DNA from: Methylotuvimicrobium alcaliphilum 20Z | GTDB lineage: Bacteria > Pseudomonadota > Gammaproteobacteria > Methylococcales > Methylomonadaceae | DNA length: 64,000 nucleotides | Direction: 5' to 3' | NCBI RefSeq assembly: GCF_000968535.2 | Contig: NC_016112.1 | Span: 3,844,001 to 3,908,000 of the forward strand | In this document: positions 42,892-53,705 of the stretch, piece after piece | How the letters are laid out: every line of letters starts with the position of its first letter | Position numbering within the stretch: the stretch's first letter is position 1 | Notes under the pieces: generated by a model | Told to the model about the DNA's origin: nothing | What the model saw: the letters and a program-made list of their open reading frames with translations, nothing else | The model's database searches: none | Made by a program: the position numbers and the translations under genes

Positions 42892-43121
42892 TAGGATTTG
42901 ACCATAAATAACATCTCTATTTCTTATGACAGGATCTTCAGGAGCCTGGGTCGAGCAGGTTTTTGCTCTCGCAACATGTGCTTTCACCCAGCACCTAAGC
43001 CCCATAGGCCATTTGGCTTATGGCCAACTATCTTGGATAATTAAGGCGCTAGGACTATCAAGCGAGCCACCGAACCTATTAAAAACACATAGACCTGAAG
43101 CTGCTTGTCACGAAATTCTTA
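42892..43121. repeat. Family-A inverted-repeat element with R1 hairpin inside
   Basis: The element is bounded by TA at both ends (42892-42893 and 43120-43121). The left end taggatttgaccataaataa and the right end cttgtcacgaaattctta match the ends of the copies at 47557, 51862 and 53706. Inside is a degraded R1 hairpin, from cccagcacctaag at 42987 to ttaaggcgctagg ending near 43053. It fills most of the 525-base gap between the divergent TPR lipoprotein and hemA genes. The rest of that gap is AT-rich, and I see no further structure. Confidence 0.7.
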
Positions 43122-43264
43122 TGACGAACCTTAAATCCGCTAAGTTCAATCGGTAATTTCACACACGCAAATCGATACAGCAACTTTAGACGATTTCTAT
43201 AGCCTAATGGCCTGACTTACCAAGCTAAAAAACCACATTCGCTCCGAACTCTAAATTTAAAACG

Positions 43265-44539
43265 ATGACACTTCTTGCCGTAGGGATAAATTACAACACC
43301 GCCCCCGTTTCTATCCGAGAACGGCTAGCTTACCCTGCCGAAATATTGGATTCCTCGCTCAAAGACCTATGGCATTTAAAGGATATATCCGAAGCCGCTA
43401 TTCTATCGACCTGCAACCGAACGGAATTTTATTGCGAATCATCCAACGAAAATAAACACATTTTAATCGAACATATGTTAATCGATTGGATCACTCAAAC
43501 TCGTAACATCAAGCCTAACGATTTAACCCCCTATCTTTACACCTACAACGATAACCAGTTAATTCGGCATATGTTTCGAGTTGCATGCGGCTTGGACTCC
43601 ATGGTCCTCGGCGAACCGCAAATATTAGGTCAAATGAAAGCCGCTTATCAAGCCGCTAATGAAGCGGGCACCTTGGGCAAATATTTAGGTAAGCTCTTTC
43701 AGCACACTTTCGCAGCGGCAAAAAAAGTCAGAACCGATACCGCCATCGGATCGAGTCCGGTTTCAGTAGCCTTCGCCGCCGTGCAACTGGCACAACAAAT
43801 CTTCGACAAATTAAGCGAACAAACCGCGATTCTAATCGGTGCGGGCGAAACCATCGAATTGACGGCACGGCATTTGGTCCAACATGGCATCGGACGCATC
43901 ATCATCGCCAATCGAACCTATGATAAAGCGCACGCCTTAGCGACGCGCTTTAACGGTTATGCCATTGCGTTATCGGAATTACCGATGCACTTGGCCGAAG
44001 CCGATATCGTCGTTTCATCGACAGCAAGCTCACTGCCGATTTTAGGGAAGGGCCGAGTAGAAAGTGCCATCAAAAAGCGCAAACACAAGCCGATGTTCAT
44101 GGTCGACTTGGCAGTTCCGCGCGACATAGAATCGGAAGTCGAACAACTGAACGACGTCTACCTCTATACGGTCGACGACCTCAAAAACACGATCGACCAA
44201 AACATGGATAACCGGCGCAAAGCCGCCGAACAAGCGGAAGAAATCATCGATACTCAGGTCGAACATTTTCTTTCCTGGTTGCGTTCGCAAGGTGCGTTAA
44301 CCACGATCAAAGACTACCGCATTCAGGCGGAGCAAATTCGCGACGACGCGTTACGCAAAACATTAAATCAATTACAAAGCGGCATTTCCGCCGAGGAAGC
44401 GCTGCAGAGACTCGCTCATACCTTAACTAACAAGCTCATCCATACGCCCAGCGCGCAAATTCGGGAAGCCGGCGCCAACGAAAGACACGACTTAATAGCG
44501 GCGGCCCGCGAAATTTTCAAATTGAACAACACACAATGA
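43265..44539 (+). CDS. hemA: Glutamyl-tRNA reductase
   Basis: This is the first enzyme of five-carbon tetrapyrrole synthesis, reducing Glu-tRNA to glutamate-1-semialdehyde with NADPH. The 424-residue product has the catalytic Cys50 (ILSTCNRTE). It also has [20 protein letters not shown] near 106-125, the NADPH-binding region [16 protein letters not shown]-like [11 protein letters not shown] near 189-199, and a C-terminal dimerisation helix. It overlaps prfA by 4 bases (ATGA). The promoter must lie in or near the repeat element upstream. Confidence 0.98.
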   Translation: MTLLAVGINYNTAPVSIRERLAYPAEILDSSLKDLWHLKDISEAAILSTCNRTEFYCESSNENKHILIEHMLIDWITQTRNIKPNDLTPYLYTYNDNQLIRHMFRVACGLDSMVLGEPQILGQMKAAYQAANEAGTLGKYLGKLFQHTFAAAKKVRTDTAIGSSPVSVAFAAVQLAQQIFDKLSEQTAILIGAGETIELTARHLVQHGIGRIIIANRTYDKAHALATRFNGYAIALSELPMHLAEADIVVSSTASSLPILGKGRVESAIKKRKHKPMFMVDLAVPRDIESEVEQLNDVYLYTVDDLKNTIDQNMDNRRKAAEQAEEIIDTQVEHFLSWLRSQGALTTIKDYRIQAEQIRDDALRKTLNQLQSGISAEEALQRLAHTLTNKLIHTPSAQIREAGANERHDLIAAAREIFKLNNTQ

Positions 44540-45621
44540 AGCCATCCATAGAACACAAATTAGCCAACTTAAGCGAACGTTTCGATGAAATCACCGCCTT
44601 ATTGGCCGAACCCGAAGTACAAGCCAATCAGAATAAATTCCGCTCATTGAGCCAAGAATACGCGCAAATCAACCCGATTGTCACATGCTATAAACGCTAT
44701 CTCGATACCGCCGAAAACCTAGCCGGGGCGCAAGAAATGGCCAAAGACCCGGACCTGGATCTGCGCGAAATGGCCCGCGAGGAAATACTCGCCGCCGAAA
44801 AACAACAAGAGGTCATCGAGCAAGAACTGCAGATTTTATTATTGCCGAGAGACCCTAACGACAACAGAAACATTTTCCTGGAAATCCGCGCCGGGACCGG
44901 CGGCGATGAAGCCGCGATATTTTCAGGCGATCTCGCGCGCATGTATCAGCGCTATGCCGAGAAAAAAGGCTGGAAGACCGAGATTATCAATGAAAACGAA
45001 GGCGAACATGGCGGCTATAAGGAAATTATCCTGCGCGTAACCGGCCAAGATGTCTATTCGCAACTCAAATTCGAATCAGGAGCGCATCGAGTACAACGTG
45101 TCCCGGAAACCGAGTCCCAGGGGCGCATCCATACTTCCGCTTGCACCGTTGCAGTCATGCCCGAAGTCGAGGAAGTCGATGCTATCGACATTAATCCTGC
45201 AGACCTTCGTATCGATACGTATCGCTCATCCGGCGCGGGCGGTCAACATGTCAACAAAACGGACTCGGCAATCCGCATCACTCATCTTCCGAGCGGTATC
45301 GTCGTCGAATGTCAGGACGAACGTTCACAACACAAAAACCGTGCCCGAGCGATGTCGTTATTGCAATCGCGCCTATTATCGGCCGAACAGGAAAAACATC
45401 AAGCCGAGCAACAGGCGAACCGCAAACTTCAAGTCGGCAGCGGCGACCGCTCCGAGCGGATTCGCACCTACAATTACCCGCAGGGGCGCATGACCGACCA
45501 CCGAATCAATCTGACGCTGTATAAACTTGACGAGATCATGGAAGGCGGACTCAATCATGTCATCGAGCCGTTAATTAACGAGCATCAAGCTGAACTATTG
45601 ACACAACTGGGCGAAAATTAA
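44536..45621 (+). CDS. prfA: Peptide chain release factor 1
   Basis: RF1 ends translation at UAG and UAA. The 361-residue protein contains the GGQ motif ([19 protein letters not shown] near 231-249), whose glutamine is the target of PrmC encoded next door. It also contains the ribosome-contacting [20 protein letters not shown] block near 115-134. It is followed 4 bases later by prmC. Confidence 0.99.
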   Translation: MKPSIEHKLANLSERFDEITALLAEPEVQANQNKFRSLSQEYAQINPIVTCYKRYLDTAENLAGAQEMAKDPDLDLREMAREEILAAEKQQEVIEQELQILLLPRDPNDNRNIFLEIRAGTGGDEAAIFSGDLARMYQRYAEKKGWKTEIINENEGEHGGYKEIILRVTGQDVYSQLKFESGAHRVQRVPETESQGRIHTSACTVAVMPEVEEVDAIDINPADLRIDTYRSSGAGGQHVNKTDSAIRITHLPSGIVVECQDERSQHKNRARAMSLLQSRLLSAEQEKHQAEQQANRKLQVGSGDRSERIRTYNYPQGRMTDHRINLTLYKLDEIMEGGLNHVIEPLINEHQAELLTQLGEN

Positions 45622-45625
45622 ACCG

Positions 45626-46471
45626 ATGCCCACCGCTCAATCGGCATTGGCACACGCAGCCCAAAGTTTGAGTTTCGTTTCCGAATCGCCCTTGCTCGAC
45701 GCCGAAATTCTGCTCTGCCTCGCGCTCGATAAAGACCGCTCTCATCTGCGCGCATGGCCGAATAAAAAATTATTACCCGAACAAAACAGCCATTTCGAAG
45801 CACTGCTGCAAAAACGGCTTTCCGGCATGCCGATCGCATACATCACCGGCAACCGCGAATTCTGGTCGCGTGATTTCGAAGTTAACCGCGACGTGCTGAT
45901 TCCAAGGCCCGACACCGAACTACTAATCGAACTGGCCTTGCAACGGATACCGGAACGACAACCTTACCGCCTGATCGATTTAGGCACCGGTTCCGGCATC
46001 ATCGCCATTACCTTAGCCGCAGAGCGCCCCGATAGCGAAGTCATTGCCACCGATTTCAGCACTAACGCGCTGACTATCGCCCGCCGAAATGCCCAGCGTC
46101 ACATTGTACGGAACATCCAATTTTTGCAAAGCGATTGGTTTGAGGCGGTAAACGACTCGGCGTTGTTCAATCTTGTCGTCAGCAATCCACCCTATATCGC
46201 GGATAATGACCCGCACTTAACCGAAGGCGATGTCAGATTCGAACCCATGTGCGCGTTGATTGCGGACAATCATGGCTTGAGTGATATCGAGCGCATCGCA
46301 AACGCCGCCAGGCGACATTTGCTCCCTCAAGGTCATTTATTGGTCGAACATGGTTACGATCAACAAGATCAAGTCCAGGCTATCTTCAGCCAATTGAATT
46401 ACCGAAATATCGTCACTTATCTCGATCTTTCAGGTCAGCCTCGAGTCACTTATGGACAATGGCGTCCATAG
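45626..46471 (+). CDS. prmC: Release factor glutamine methyltransferase PrmC
   Basis: It methylates the glutamine of the GGQ motif in RF1 and RF2, using S-adenosylmethionine. The 281-residue product has an N-terminal helical domain, the SAM-binding motif LIDLGTGSGIIAITLAAERP near 113-132 and the catalytic NPPY motif (VVSNPPYIAD near 187-196). The pairing prfA-prmC is standard. In Pseudomonas the next gene is moeB; here it is a JAMM-domain gene. Confidence 0.98.
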   Translation: MPTAQSALAHAAQSLSFVSESPLLDAEILLCLALDKDRSHLRAWPNKKLLPEQNSHFEALLQKRLSGMPIAYITGNREFWSRDFEVNRDVLIPRPDTELLIELALQRIPERQPYRLIDLGTGSGIIAITLAAERPDSEVIATDFSTNALTIARRNAQRHIVRNIQFLQSDWFEAVNDSALFNLVVSNPPYIADNDPHLTEGDVRFEPMCALIADNHGLSDIERIANAARRHLLPQGHLLVEHGYDQQDQVQAIFSQLNYRNIVTYLDLSGQPRVTYGQWRP

Positions 46472-46512
46472 CGATTTAATTTAAAACCTCCACATGCCGA
46501 CAGCGAATCACG

Positions 46513-46926
46513 ATGCAAATTTCAGAAATTCACATTCCCAGAAAAATCACCAATCAACTGCTGCATCTCGCGCAATTGTCACCCGAAACCGAGGTTTGCG
46601 GACTGATCGGCAGCCTGAACGGTATTCCGAACCATTGCTACCCTGTCGATAACAGCGCCGATCACCCTGAAAACCGGTTTTTATTGGACCCTAAACAGCA
46701 AATCGCTGCGATGGGACAAATGCGCAAAAACGGTGAGGAATTGTTCGCGATTTATCACTCTCACCCGACAGCGCCGGCATTTCCTTCAAAAATCGATTTG
46801 GAAATGGCAAGCTATCCTGAAGCACTCAATTTAATCATTTCGCTGAACACGAAAGGCGTACTGGAAATGCGAGGCTTCCGGATCGCCGAACAAAAAGCAA
46901 CGGAAGTCCCGTTGATTTTGGGCTAA
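46513..46926 (+). CDS. JAMM/MPN+ domain metallopeptidase
   Basis: This is a 137-residue single-domain protein with the complete JAMM zinc-peptidase signature: Glu27, then His82-Ser-His84-Pro (YHSHPTAPAFPS), Ser92 and Asp95. Bacterial stand-alone members cut after the C-terminal Gly-Gly of ubiquitin-like sulfur carriers and are often next to E1-like MoeB/ThiF genes. No E1 gene is adjacent here, although moaD (876-1115) encodes a sulfur carrier ending in Gly-Gly. It probably ends the hemA-prfA-prmC operon. The substrate is unknown. Confidence 0.85.
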   Translation: MQISEIHIPRKITNQLLHLAQLSPETEVCGLIGSLNGIPNHCYPVDNSADHPENRFLLDPKQQIAAMGQMRKNGEELFAIYHSHPTAPAFPSKIDLEMASYPEALNLIISLNTKGVLEMRGFRIAEQKATEVPLILG

Positions 46927-47416
46927 CACTTGGTTTTGACGCAAAAGAATCGTTCCTCAGTCATCGCTACCAAGGCGTACGCCTTCATAAATATCGCCGA
47001 TATCGACAACACAATCGATCGATGCAAAAAAGAAGGCCTGGCCTTGCTGAAACAGTTGCAAATCCCATTGCTCAACGCGCCGGTAGCATTCGACACGCTG
47101 CGTATCCTGAGCGATCAACACATACTCGTCGAGACTGGTTAATTTCCGGTAGTGATGAAATTTCTCTGCGCGATCGTAACGCTCGGTTGCGTCGGAGAGT
47201 ATTTCGACGATCAATTTCGGCTGAGTATTAAATTGCTCATGAGTATCGTCAGCCGAACAGGTAACATGCAGATCGGGATAGAAAAAATTATCGTCCGTTT
47301 CGGTTTGCACCCGGACCTTCATTTCGTCTGAATGGACTCGGCAAAGCGAACCTCGCAGATGTGCATGCACATGAGCGATCAGGTTCATTGCGATCGTATC
47401 ATTCGCACGCTTAGGA

Positions 47417-47553
47417 GTCACTGCCATTAAGTTAAGGACTTTTCCGTTCGCCCTGAGCTTGTCGAAGGGTGAACGGAAAAGTCCGAGTCGATAAATTAAG
47501 CCGTCCATGGTTCGACAGGCTCACCACGAACGGCTTAACTTAATGGCATTGAC
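47417..47553. mobile_element. 137-bp MITE-like element B with 8-bp target duplication
   Basis: The terminal inverted repeats are gtcactgccattaagttaag (47417-47436) and cttaacttaatggcattgac (47534-47553), with one mismatch in 20. They are flanked by the direct duplication gcttagga at 47409-47416 and 47554-47561. The interior has two hairpins in tandem, each with the loop motif GAGC(T/C)TGTCGAA: ggacttttccgttc... at about 47436-47484 and ttaagccgt...cggcttaa at about 47496-47537. That loop motif is a widespread bacterial repeat. There is no transposase. It has inserted into the end of the family-A element next to it. Confidence 0.85.
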
Positions 47554-47556
47554 GCT

Positions 47557-47741
47557 TAGGAGTTGGTAGTAAATAACTTCCCTATTTTATGGAGGGTTCG
47601 GTTGCTCGATTGGCAGGTGTCGGCGGCAGGGAAAGCCGCCGTCAAGCCTACATGGACGTATTCACGGCGTCCTGTCAAGCGAGTTACCGAACTCTCAACA
47701 AAGCGCATAATTCCAGGACGTTATCTATCACGAAATCCTTA
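47557..47741. mobile_element. Family-A inverted-repeat element inside uma2
   Basis: It is bounded by TA at 47557-47558 and 47740-47741. The imperfect terminal repeats are taggagttggtagtaaataa and its partner ttatctatcacgaaatcctt. A second inner repeat pairs ggagggttcggttgctcg (47592-47609) with the region cgagttaccgaactctc (47680-47696). A central hairpin cggcggc/gccgccg lies at 47621-47641. The shared core gcctacatggacgtattcac lies at 47646-47665. It has no coding capacity. Confidence 0.82.
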
Positions 47742-47907
47742 ACGCCGACCATCGCATAAACTTCACCTCCGACATACTCATGCTTGACGTCACTGAGTAA
47801 TTCGCTTTGCAAATAATCCTCGACGCTGATTTTCGGCTTTTCTGTAAATACCATATAAACCGCGCCTATTTCGTTGGATGGGCCGGAATTCCGCCCATCC
47901 ATAGACC

Positions 47908-49347
47908 TTACCTTTTCAACTTAGTTTTCAAAATCTTATTGACCTCGGCCGGATTCGCCTTACCCTGCATTTCCTTCATGACTTGGCCGACAAAAAAGCC
48001 GAAGACTTTATCCTTACCGCCGAGGTATTGTTCGACTTGCCCTGGATTGTCGGCGATGATTTTATCGATGATCGCCTCGATCGCGCCGGTATCGGTAATT
48101 TGCTTTAAGCCTTGGCTTTCGATGATTTGATCGGCCGTTTCTTGGCCTTGCCACATCGCCTCGAAGACTTGTTTTGCGATTTTGCCCGAAATCGTGTCAT
48201 CGGCGATACGTTTCAACAAGCCCGCCAAACGCTCGGCATCGACAGGACATTGACCGACTTCCAACCCGGCCTTGTTCAGAGCGCCGAGCACGTCGCCGGT
48301 TACCCAATTTGTACATATCTTCGCTTCGCCGCCGGACGCTTCGACCAATGCTTCGTAATAATCGGCCAATTGCCTCGACGAAGTCAGCGTAGCCGCACTC
48401 TCATCGTCCTGACCGTATTGCTCGATAAAACGCCGTTTCTTCGCATCGGGCAATTCCGGTAAAGTGGCGCGCACTTCGTCTTTGAAGGCTTCGGTAATCT
48501 CGACCGGCAATAAATCGGGGTCGGGAAAATAACGATAGTCGTTCGCCTCTTCTTTGCCTCGCATCGAGCGGGTTTCATCTTTGTTTGCATCGTAAAGCCG
48601 CGTTTCCTGAACGACCCTGCCGCCGCTTTCGATCAGATCGATCTGGCGTTCGATTTCGTGATTAATCGCTTTTTCAACGAAGCGGAACGAGTTGATGTTT
48701 TTGATCTCGGCGCGCGTGCCGAATTCCGCTTGGCCTCTCGGACGCACCGAAACGTTTGCATCGCAACGGAACGAGCCTTCTTGCATGTTGCCGTCGCAGA
48801 TTTCCAGATAGCGCACCAGTTCGTGCAGCTTGCGCATATAGGCGACCGCTTCTTTCGCCGAACGCAGGTCGGGTTCCGAAACGATTTCCAGCAATGGCGT
48901 GCCGGCACGATTCAAATCGATGCCGGTTAGGCCGTGAAAATCCTCATGCAAGGATTTACCAGCATCTTCCTCCAAATGCGCGCGCGTCACGCCGATGCGT
49001 TTCGTTACGCCATCGAGGTCGATATCCAGGTGCCCATTGCCGACGATCGGCAACTCGAACTGACTGATCTGATAACCTTTCGGCAGGTCCGGATAAAAAT
49101 AATTTTTGCGCGCGAAGACCGAGTAAGGCGCGATTTCCGCCTCGATCGCGAGACCGAATTTGACGGCCATGCGCACGGCCTCTTGATTCAACACCGGTAA
49201 CACGCCGGGCAAGCCTAAATCGACCGCGCAAGCCTGTGTGTTCGGTTCGGCGCCGTAGGCTATCGATGCGCCTGAAAAAATTTTGGATTTTGTCGCGAGT
49301 TGTGCATGAATTTCCAACCCGATGACGACTTCCCATTGTGAATTCAT
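47908..49347 (-). CDS. gatB: Aspartyl/glutamyl-tRNA amidotransferase subunit B
   Basis: GatB is the kinase and tRNA-binding subunit of GatCAB, which converts Glu-tRNA-Gln or Asp-tRNA-Asn to the amide form. The 479-residue protein starts [20 protein letters not shown], with [20 protein letters not shown] near 152-171 and [20 protein letters not shown] near 194-213. The C-terminal YqeY-like domain ends [10 protein letters not shown]. It is the last gat gene, separated from gatA by a Uma2 gene. Confidence 0.99.
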   Translation of the reverse strand: MNSQWEVVIGLEIHAQLATKSKIFSGASIAYGAEPNTQACAVDLGLPGVLPVLNQEAVRMAVKFGLAIEAEIAPYSVFARKNYFYPDLPKGYQISQFELPIVGNGHLDIDLDGVTKRIGVTRAHLEEDAGKSLHEDFHGLTGIDLNRAGTPLLEIVSEPDLRSAKEAVAYMRKLHELVRYLEICDGNMQEGSFRCDANVSVRPRGQAEFGTRAEIKNINSFRFVEKAINHEIERQIDLIESGGRVVQETRLYDANKDETRSMRGKEEANDYRYFPDPDLLPVEITEAFKDEVRATLPELPDAKKRRFIEQYGQDDESAATLTSSRQLADYYEALVEASGGEAKICTNWVTGDVLGALNKAGLEVGQCPVDAERLAGLLKRIADDTISGKIAKQVFEAMWQGQETADQIIESQGLKQITDTGAIEAIIDKIIADNPGQVEQYLGGKDKVFGFFVGQVMKEMQGKANPAEVNKILKTKLKR

Positions 49348-49365
49348 TGCTAGTTCCTTATTGAT

Positions 49366-49971
49366 TTATTCGGCAAAAACTTCGGCCAAATCGATTTTTA
49401 GTTCGGGCAAAAGATAGGGCTGCGCCGTTTCGTCGCCTGCATAGAGAGCGTGGAGCCGATAGGCTTCGCCATCCCGGTCCAACACGAATTGCTGCACGGC
49501 GCGTTCATACGGAAACACCAACCAGTATTCACCGACGCCGCTTTCCTGATACAGATCGTATTTGAAGCGAAGTTCCTTCTTATTATTACCCGGAGAAAGC
49601 ACTTCGATGATCCAGTCGGGCGCGCCGTCGCAGCCTTGCTCGGTTAATTTGTTTTTATCGCAAATCACGCACAAATCGGGCTGTACAACACTGAAAACTT
49701 CGCGGTCGCTCAATTTCGATTTGCGGCGATCGTAAAGCTTGACGTCGAACGGGGCCGAAAAGACTTCGCAGCGTTTATCTGCCATATAATTAACGATCGG
49801 CTTGAAAAGATTGCGAGAAATCCGCTGATGCTTGACATTCGGCGACGGCGACATCGTAAAGATCTTGCCCTTGATCAACTCGACCGTTTGATCCAAACGC
49901 CACGTCAAATAATCGGCGTAGCTGTAACTCCCGTTCATATCCAATTGCGACAATTCGGTAACCTTGGCCAT
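49366..49971 (-). CDS. Uma2-family (DUF820) restriction-endonuclease-fold protein
   Basis: This is a 201-residue intact Uma2 protein. The start at 49971 is chosen because agagg lies 6 bases upstream; a TTG two codons earlier is an alternative. The PD-(D/E)xK-like core is visible: VQPDLCVICDKNKL near 105-118, then APDWIIEVLSPGNNKKELRF near 126-145 and YDLYQESGVGEYWLVFP. The family is abundant in cyanobacteria and some other groups, often in many copies, with no established role. It is wedged between gatA (about 10 bases) and gatB (18 bases), so it must be carried on the gat transcript. Confidence 0.9.
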   Translation of the reverse strand: MAKVTELSQLDMNGSYSYADYLTWRLDQTVELIKGKIFTMSPSPNVKHQRISRNLFKPIVNYMADKRCEVFSAPFDVKLYDRRKSKLSDREVFSVVQPDLCVICDKNKLTEQGCDGAPDWIIEVLSPGNNKKELRFKYDLYQESGVGEYWLVFPYERAVQQFVLDRDGEAYRLHALYAGDETAQPYLLPELKIDLAEVFAE

Positions 49972-49981
49972 ATCCAACCTC

Positions 49982-51433
49982 TTATTCGAACCCTTTCGGC
50001 ACCTGTTTGTGCCAGTCAGTATTCATCTGATAACGATGGGCTACATTCAACAACCGGTCCTCGGCAAAATAATTCCCGATGATTTGCAAACCGACCGGTT
50101 TATTGTCAACGAAACCGGCCGGAATCGACATGGCCGGAAGACCTGCCAGATTGACCGCGATTGTATAAATATCGGACAAATACATTTGAATCGGGTCACC
50201 GGTTTTTTCGCCGAGACCGAACGCCACCGTCGGCGATACAGGGCCCATCAGCACATCAACCTCGGCCAATGCGCTTTTGAAATCATCAGTGATCAAACGC
50301 CTGACTTTTTGAGCTTTTAAATAATAGGCATCGTAATAACCGGCCGACAAGGCATAGGTTCCGATCAAGATACGGCGCTTAACTTCCTTGCCGAATGCTT
50401 CGCCGCGCGAGCGCGTATACAAATCGGCCAAATCGGCCGGATTGTCGCAACGGTAGCCGAAACGAACGCCGTCGAAACGAGATAAATTTGCCGAACATTC
50501 AGCTGGCGCGATCACATAATAAGCCGGAATCGCATGTTTCAGATTCGGCATCGAGACTTCTTTAACCTCGGCACCCAATTTGCGATATTCATTGACGGCT
50601 GTTTCGATGACTGCTGCGATTTCGCCGCCCAACCCTTCGCCGAAAAATTCTTTCGGCAGACCGATTTTCAAACCGCTTAACGGCTGATTCAGTCCGGCCG
50701 AATAATCAGGGACTGGCATATCGACGCTAGTCGAATCCTTCTCGTCGAAACCGGCCATCGCTTGCAACATGATAGCCGCATCCTCGGCAGTACGCGTCAT
50801 CGGACCGCCTTGATCGAGGCTTGAGGCATAGGCAATCATGCCATATCGGGAAACGCGCCCGTAAGTCGGCTTCAATCCGGTAATACCGCAGAAAGCCGCC
50901 GGTTGACGTATCGAACCGCCGGTATCCGAACCTGTCGCGCCTGCCGTGAGTCCTGCGGCAACCGCCGCGGCCGACCCGCCCGAAGAACCGCCCGGAACGC
51001 ACGAAACATTCCAAGGGTTTTGTACCGAACCATAAAAACTGGTTTCGTTCGACGAGCCCATTGCAAATTCGTCCATATTCGATTTACCGAGCATCACTGC
51101 GCCGGCTGCATTGAGTTTTTCGACGACAGTTGCATTGTACGGCGAGATGAAATTATCGAGCATCTTCGAACCGCAAGACGTTTTAACGCCATCGGTGCAG
51201 AAGATATCTTTTTGCGCCACCGGTATTCCGGTTAATAAATCGGCCGTTCCTGCCGCTAACCGTTTATCCGCGGCTTCTGCTTGGGCAAGCGCCTGCTCGG
51301 TCGTCACGGTAACGTATGCATTGAGAGCCGAGAACTGCCGAATCCGCTCTAAATAGTCTTGCGTCAACTCCACGCTGGAAAATTCGCCGGAACGCAAGCC
51401 TCTAGCTAGTTCGGCGATGGTTTTATTATTCAT
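49982..51433 (-). CDS. gatA: Aspartyl/glutamyl-tRNA amidotransferase subunit A
   Basis: GatA is the glutaminase (amidase) subunit of GatCAB. The 483-residue protein has the amidase-signature core [16 protein letters not shown] near 147-162, [20 protein letters not shown] near 168-187, and an upstream catalytic lysine in [10 protein letters not shown] near 70-79. It follows gatC by 16 bases. Confidence 0.99.
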   Translation of the reverse strand: MNNKTIAELARGLRSGEFSSVELTQDYLERIRQFSALNAYVTVTTEQALAQAEAADKRLAAGTADLLTGIPVAQKDIFCTDGVKTSCGSKMLDNFISPYNATVVEKLNAAGAVMLGKSNMDEFAMGSSNETSFYGSVQNPWNVSCVPGGSSGGSAAAVAAGLTAGATGSDTGGSIRQPAAFCGITGLKPTYGRVSRYGMIAYASSLDQGGPMTRTAEDAAIMLQAMAGFDEKDSTSVDMPVPDYSAGLNQPLSGLKIGLPKEFFGEGLGGEIAAVIETAVNEYRKLGAEVKEVSMPNLKHAIPAYYVIAPAECSANLSRFDGVRFGYRCDNPADLADLYTRSRGEAFGKEVKRRILIGTYALSAGYYDAYYLKAQKVRRLITDDFKSALAEVDVLMGPVSPTVAFGLGEKTGDPIQMYLSDIYTIAVNLAGLPAMSIPAGFVDNKPVGLQIIGNYFAEDRLLNVAHRYQMNTDWHKQVPKGFE

Positions 51434-51449
51434 AGCCTTTCCCCATCCT

Positions 51450-51737
51450 TCATTCGATCACCTTAGGGACTAAATACAATCCCGCTTCGACTTGAGGCGC
51501 AATCGCTTGAAATTTTTCTCTCATATTCGTTTCGGTTACCCGATCCGGTCTCAACCTCTGGCCTTGCTCCATCGGATGCGCCATGGGAGCAACTCCCTCG
51601 GTATTTAATTGGCTCATTTGCGTAACCAAATCGAGTATCCCCGATAAATCATGCGCATAAGTGTCGACATCTTGAGTATCGACGCCCAACCTTGCTAAAT
51701 GCGCGATTTTATTTACATCGTCAGTCGTTAAAGACAT
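51450..51737 (-). CDS. gatC: Aspartyl/glutamyl-tRNA amidotransferase subunit C
   Basis: This is the small subunit that holds GatA and GatB together. The 95-residue protein is typical: [20 protein letters not shown] at the start, [20 protein letters not shown] near 27-46, and LRPDRVTE near 63. It is the first gene of the gat operon. The upstream region has an E-family repeat end and no clear promoter. Confidence 0.97.
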   Translation of the reverse strand: MSLTTDDVNKIAHLARLGVDTQDVDTYAHDLSGILDLVTQMSQLNTEGVAPMAHPMEQGQRLRPDRVTETNMREKFQAIAPQVEAGLYLVPKVIE

Positions 51738-51818
51738 TTTACAACTCCATTAATCATCAATCCGAAAACATGACTATTCGCAACTCAAAATCCGAGCGTT
51801 TCATAATTTTTTGGGTAA

Positions 51819-52435
51819 CTATTCAGCATGAGCTTGCTATTTGGTGCCGAGCATTGATTGCTAAGAATTCGGTCATAAATAACTTCCACATTTTTAATGC
51901 GAAGTAAGCAAGTTCGGTTGCTCGATTGACAGGTGTCGGCGGCAGGGCAGATTTTTGCTCCTGCAAAATCTGCATTCACACCATCCATGGCGTTTGCAGA
52001 TTTTTGCTCCAGCAAAATCTGCATTCATGCATCCCTGGCAATCAGTCACCGCCGTCAAGCCTACACGGACGTATTACCCAGCACCTAAATTATCTATACT
52101 CATCGTAGATCAAAATTCGGCACCGGGGTGTCCGTCAAAGGACGCCGTGAATACATCCCTGTAGGCTCTATGCCAGCTCCATGCTGGCAAAGCCTTTGCC
52201 GCACACCCCGGCACCTCCTCAGGCACTGCCGAAATTTGAAGTACGAAAGGTATATGTAATCAATCATGGCCAATAGGCTATGGAATTTAGGTGCTGGGTT
52301 TACGACGTCCTGTAAACGAGTTACCGAACCTGCTACAAAACTCATAGTTCCAGGAAGTTATTTTTCACGAAATCCTAAAGACGCGTGACTGCAACGTCCT
52401 GTGCACGTTGCCTTATAAATCAATGCTCGACTTAT
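51819..52435. repeat. Four-layer nest of inverted-repeat elements (E, A, R1, C)
   Basis: The outer layer is a family-E arm, tattcagcatgagc near 51821 and gagcattgatt at 51849-51859, with its partner aatcaatgctc at 52418-52428. Inside is a family-A element, bounded by TA at 51862-51863 and 52376-52377. Inside that, R1 arms are acccagcacctaaatt at 52076-52091 and the perfect complement at 52284-52299. Inside R1 is a family-C element, with ends near 52095 and 52254 and arms accggggtgt and acaccccggc. The nest fills most of the gap between gatC and mreB, and no gene is visible. Confidence 0.75.
51947..52027 (+). repeat. Two direct copies of a 32-bp hairpin unit
   Basis: The unit gcagatttttgctcctgcaa, ending aatctgcattca, occurs at 51947-51978 and again at 51996-52027 with a single difference. 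The 17-base spacer holds ccatccatgg. Each unit is itself a hairpin (gcagatttt/aaaatctgc). Two copies only, inside the family-A element. Confidence 0.7.
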
Positions 52436-52516
52436 CGCCTCCCCTTGCAGGGGAAAGCCTTTAATTACAGTGCGGCGACAGGCAAAAAATGAAACGGAAT
52501 TTTAAATTGCGTTAAG

Positions 52517-52522
52517 TATAAT
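52517..52522 (+). promoter_or_regulatory. Candidate -10 of the mreB operon
   Basis: A TATAAT lies 76 bases before the mreB start in an AT-rich stretch. No good -35 is found at 16-18 bases, so this is a weak call. Confidence 0.3.
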
Positions 52523-52597
52523 ACTTTATATCTTGCTCAATTACCCGCTTGATTGATAAAGTAATACAATTTATTCGCTCAGGATACAGGTTAATAA

Positions 52598-53641
<1,044 letters not shown>

Positions 53642-53705
53642 CTTCAACCGTAAAACAATACTCGCCACGCCGATTGACTCGGCAGAATCGAAGCTTTGAA
53701 TAGCT

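Larger units (their letters stand above)
46957..47854 (-). pseudogene. Uma2-family protein gene, split by two nested insertions
   Basis: The N-terminal part is encoded at 47854-47742 (MVFTEKPKISVEDYLQSELL, then KHEYVGGEVYAMVGVK). The C-terminal part is at 47411-46957 (KRANDTIAMNL, HLRGSLCRVHSDEMKVRV, FFYPDLHVTC, KLIVEILSDATERYD). Removing the inserted DNA, with one copy of TA kept, joins them in frame at the Val-Lys-Arg junction and restores a 189-residue Uma2 protein, the family's usual length. The PD...E.L..K-type nuclease-fold residues would all be present. As it stands the gene is broken. It lies just downstream of gatB on the same strand and is the second Uma2 gene near the gat operon. 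Confidence 0.88.

Noticed and set aside
47449-47521. Simple REP sequence as an independent feature
   Set aside because: The two GAGC(T/C)TGTCGAA hairpins are contained within a larger element with its own ends and target duplication.
51947-52027. Possible CRISPR array
   Set aside because: Only two repeats with a 17-base spacer, each unit is a hairpin inside a known repeat element, and no cas genes are present.
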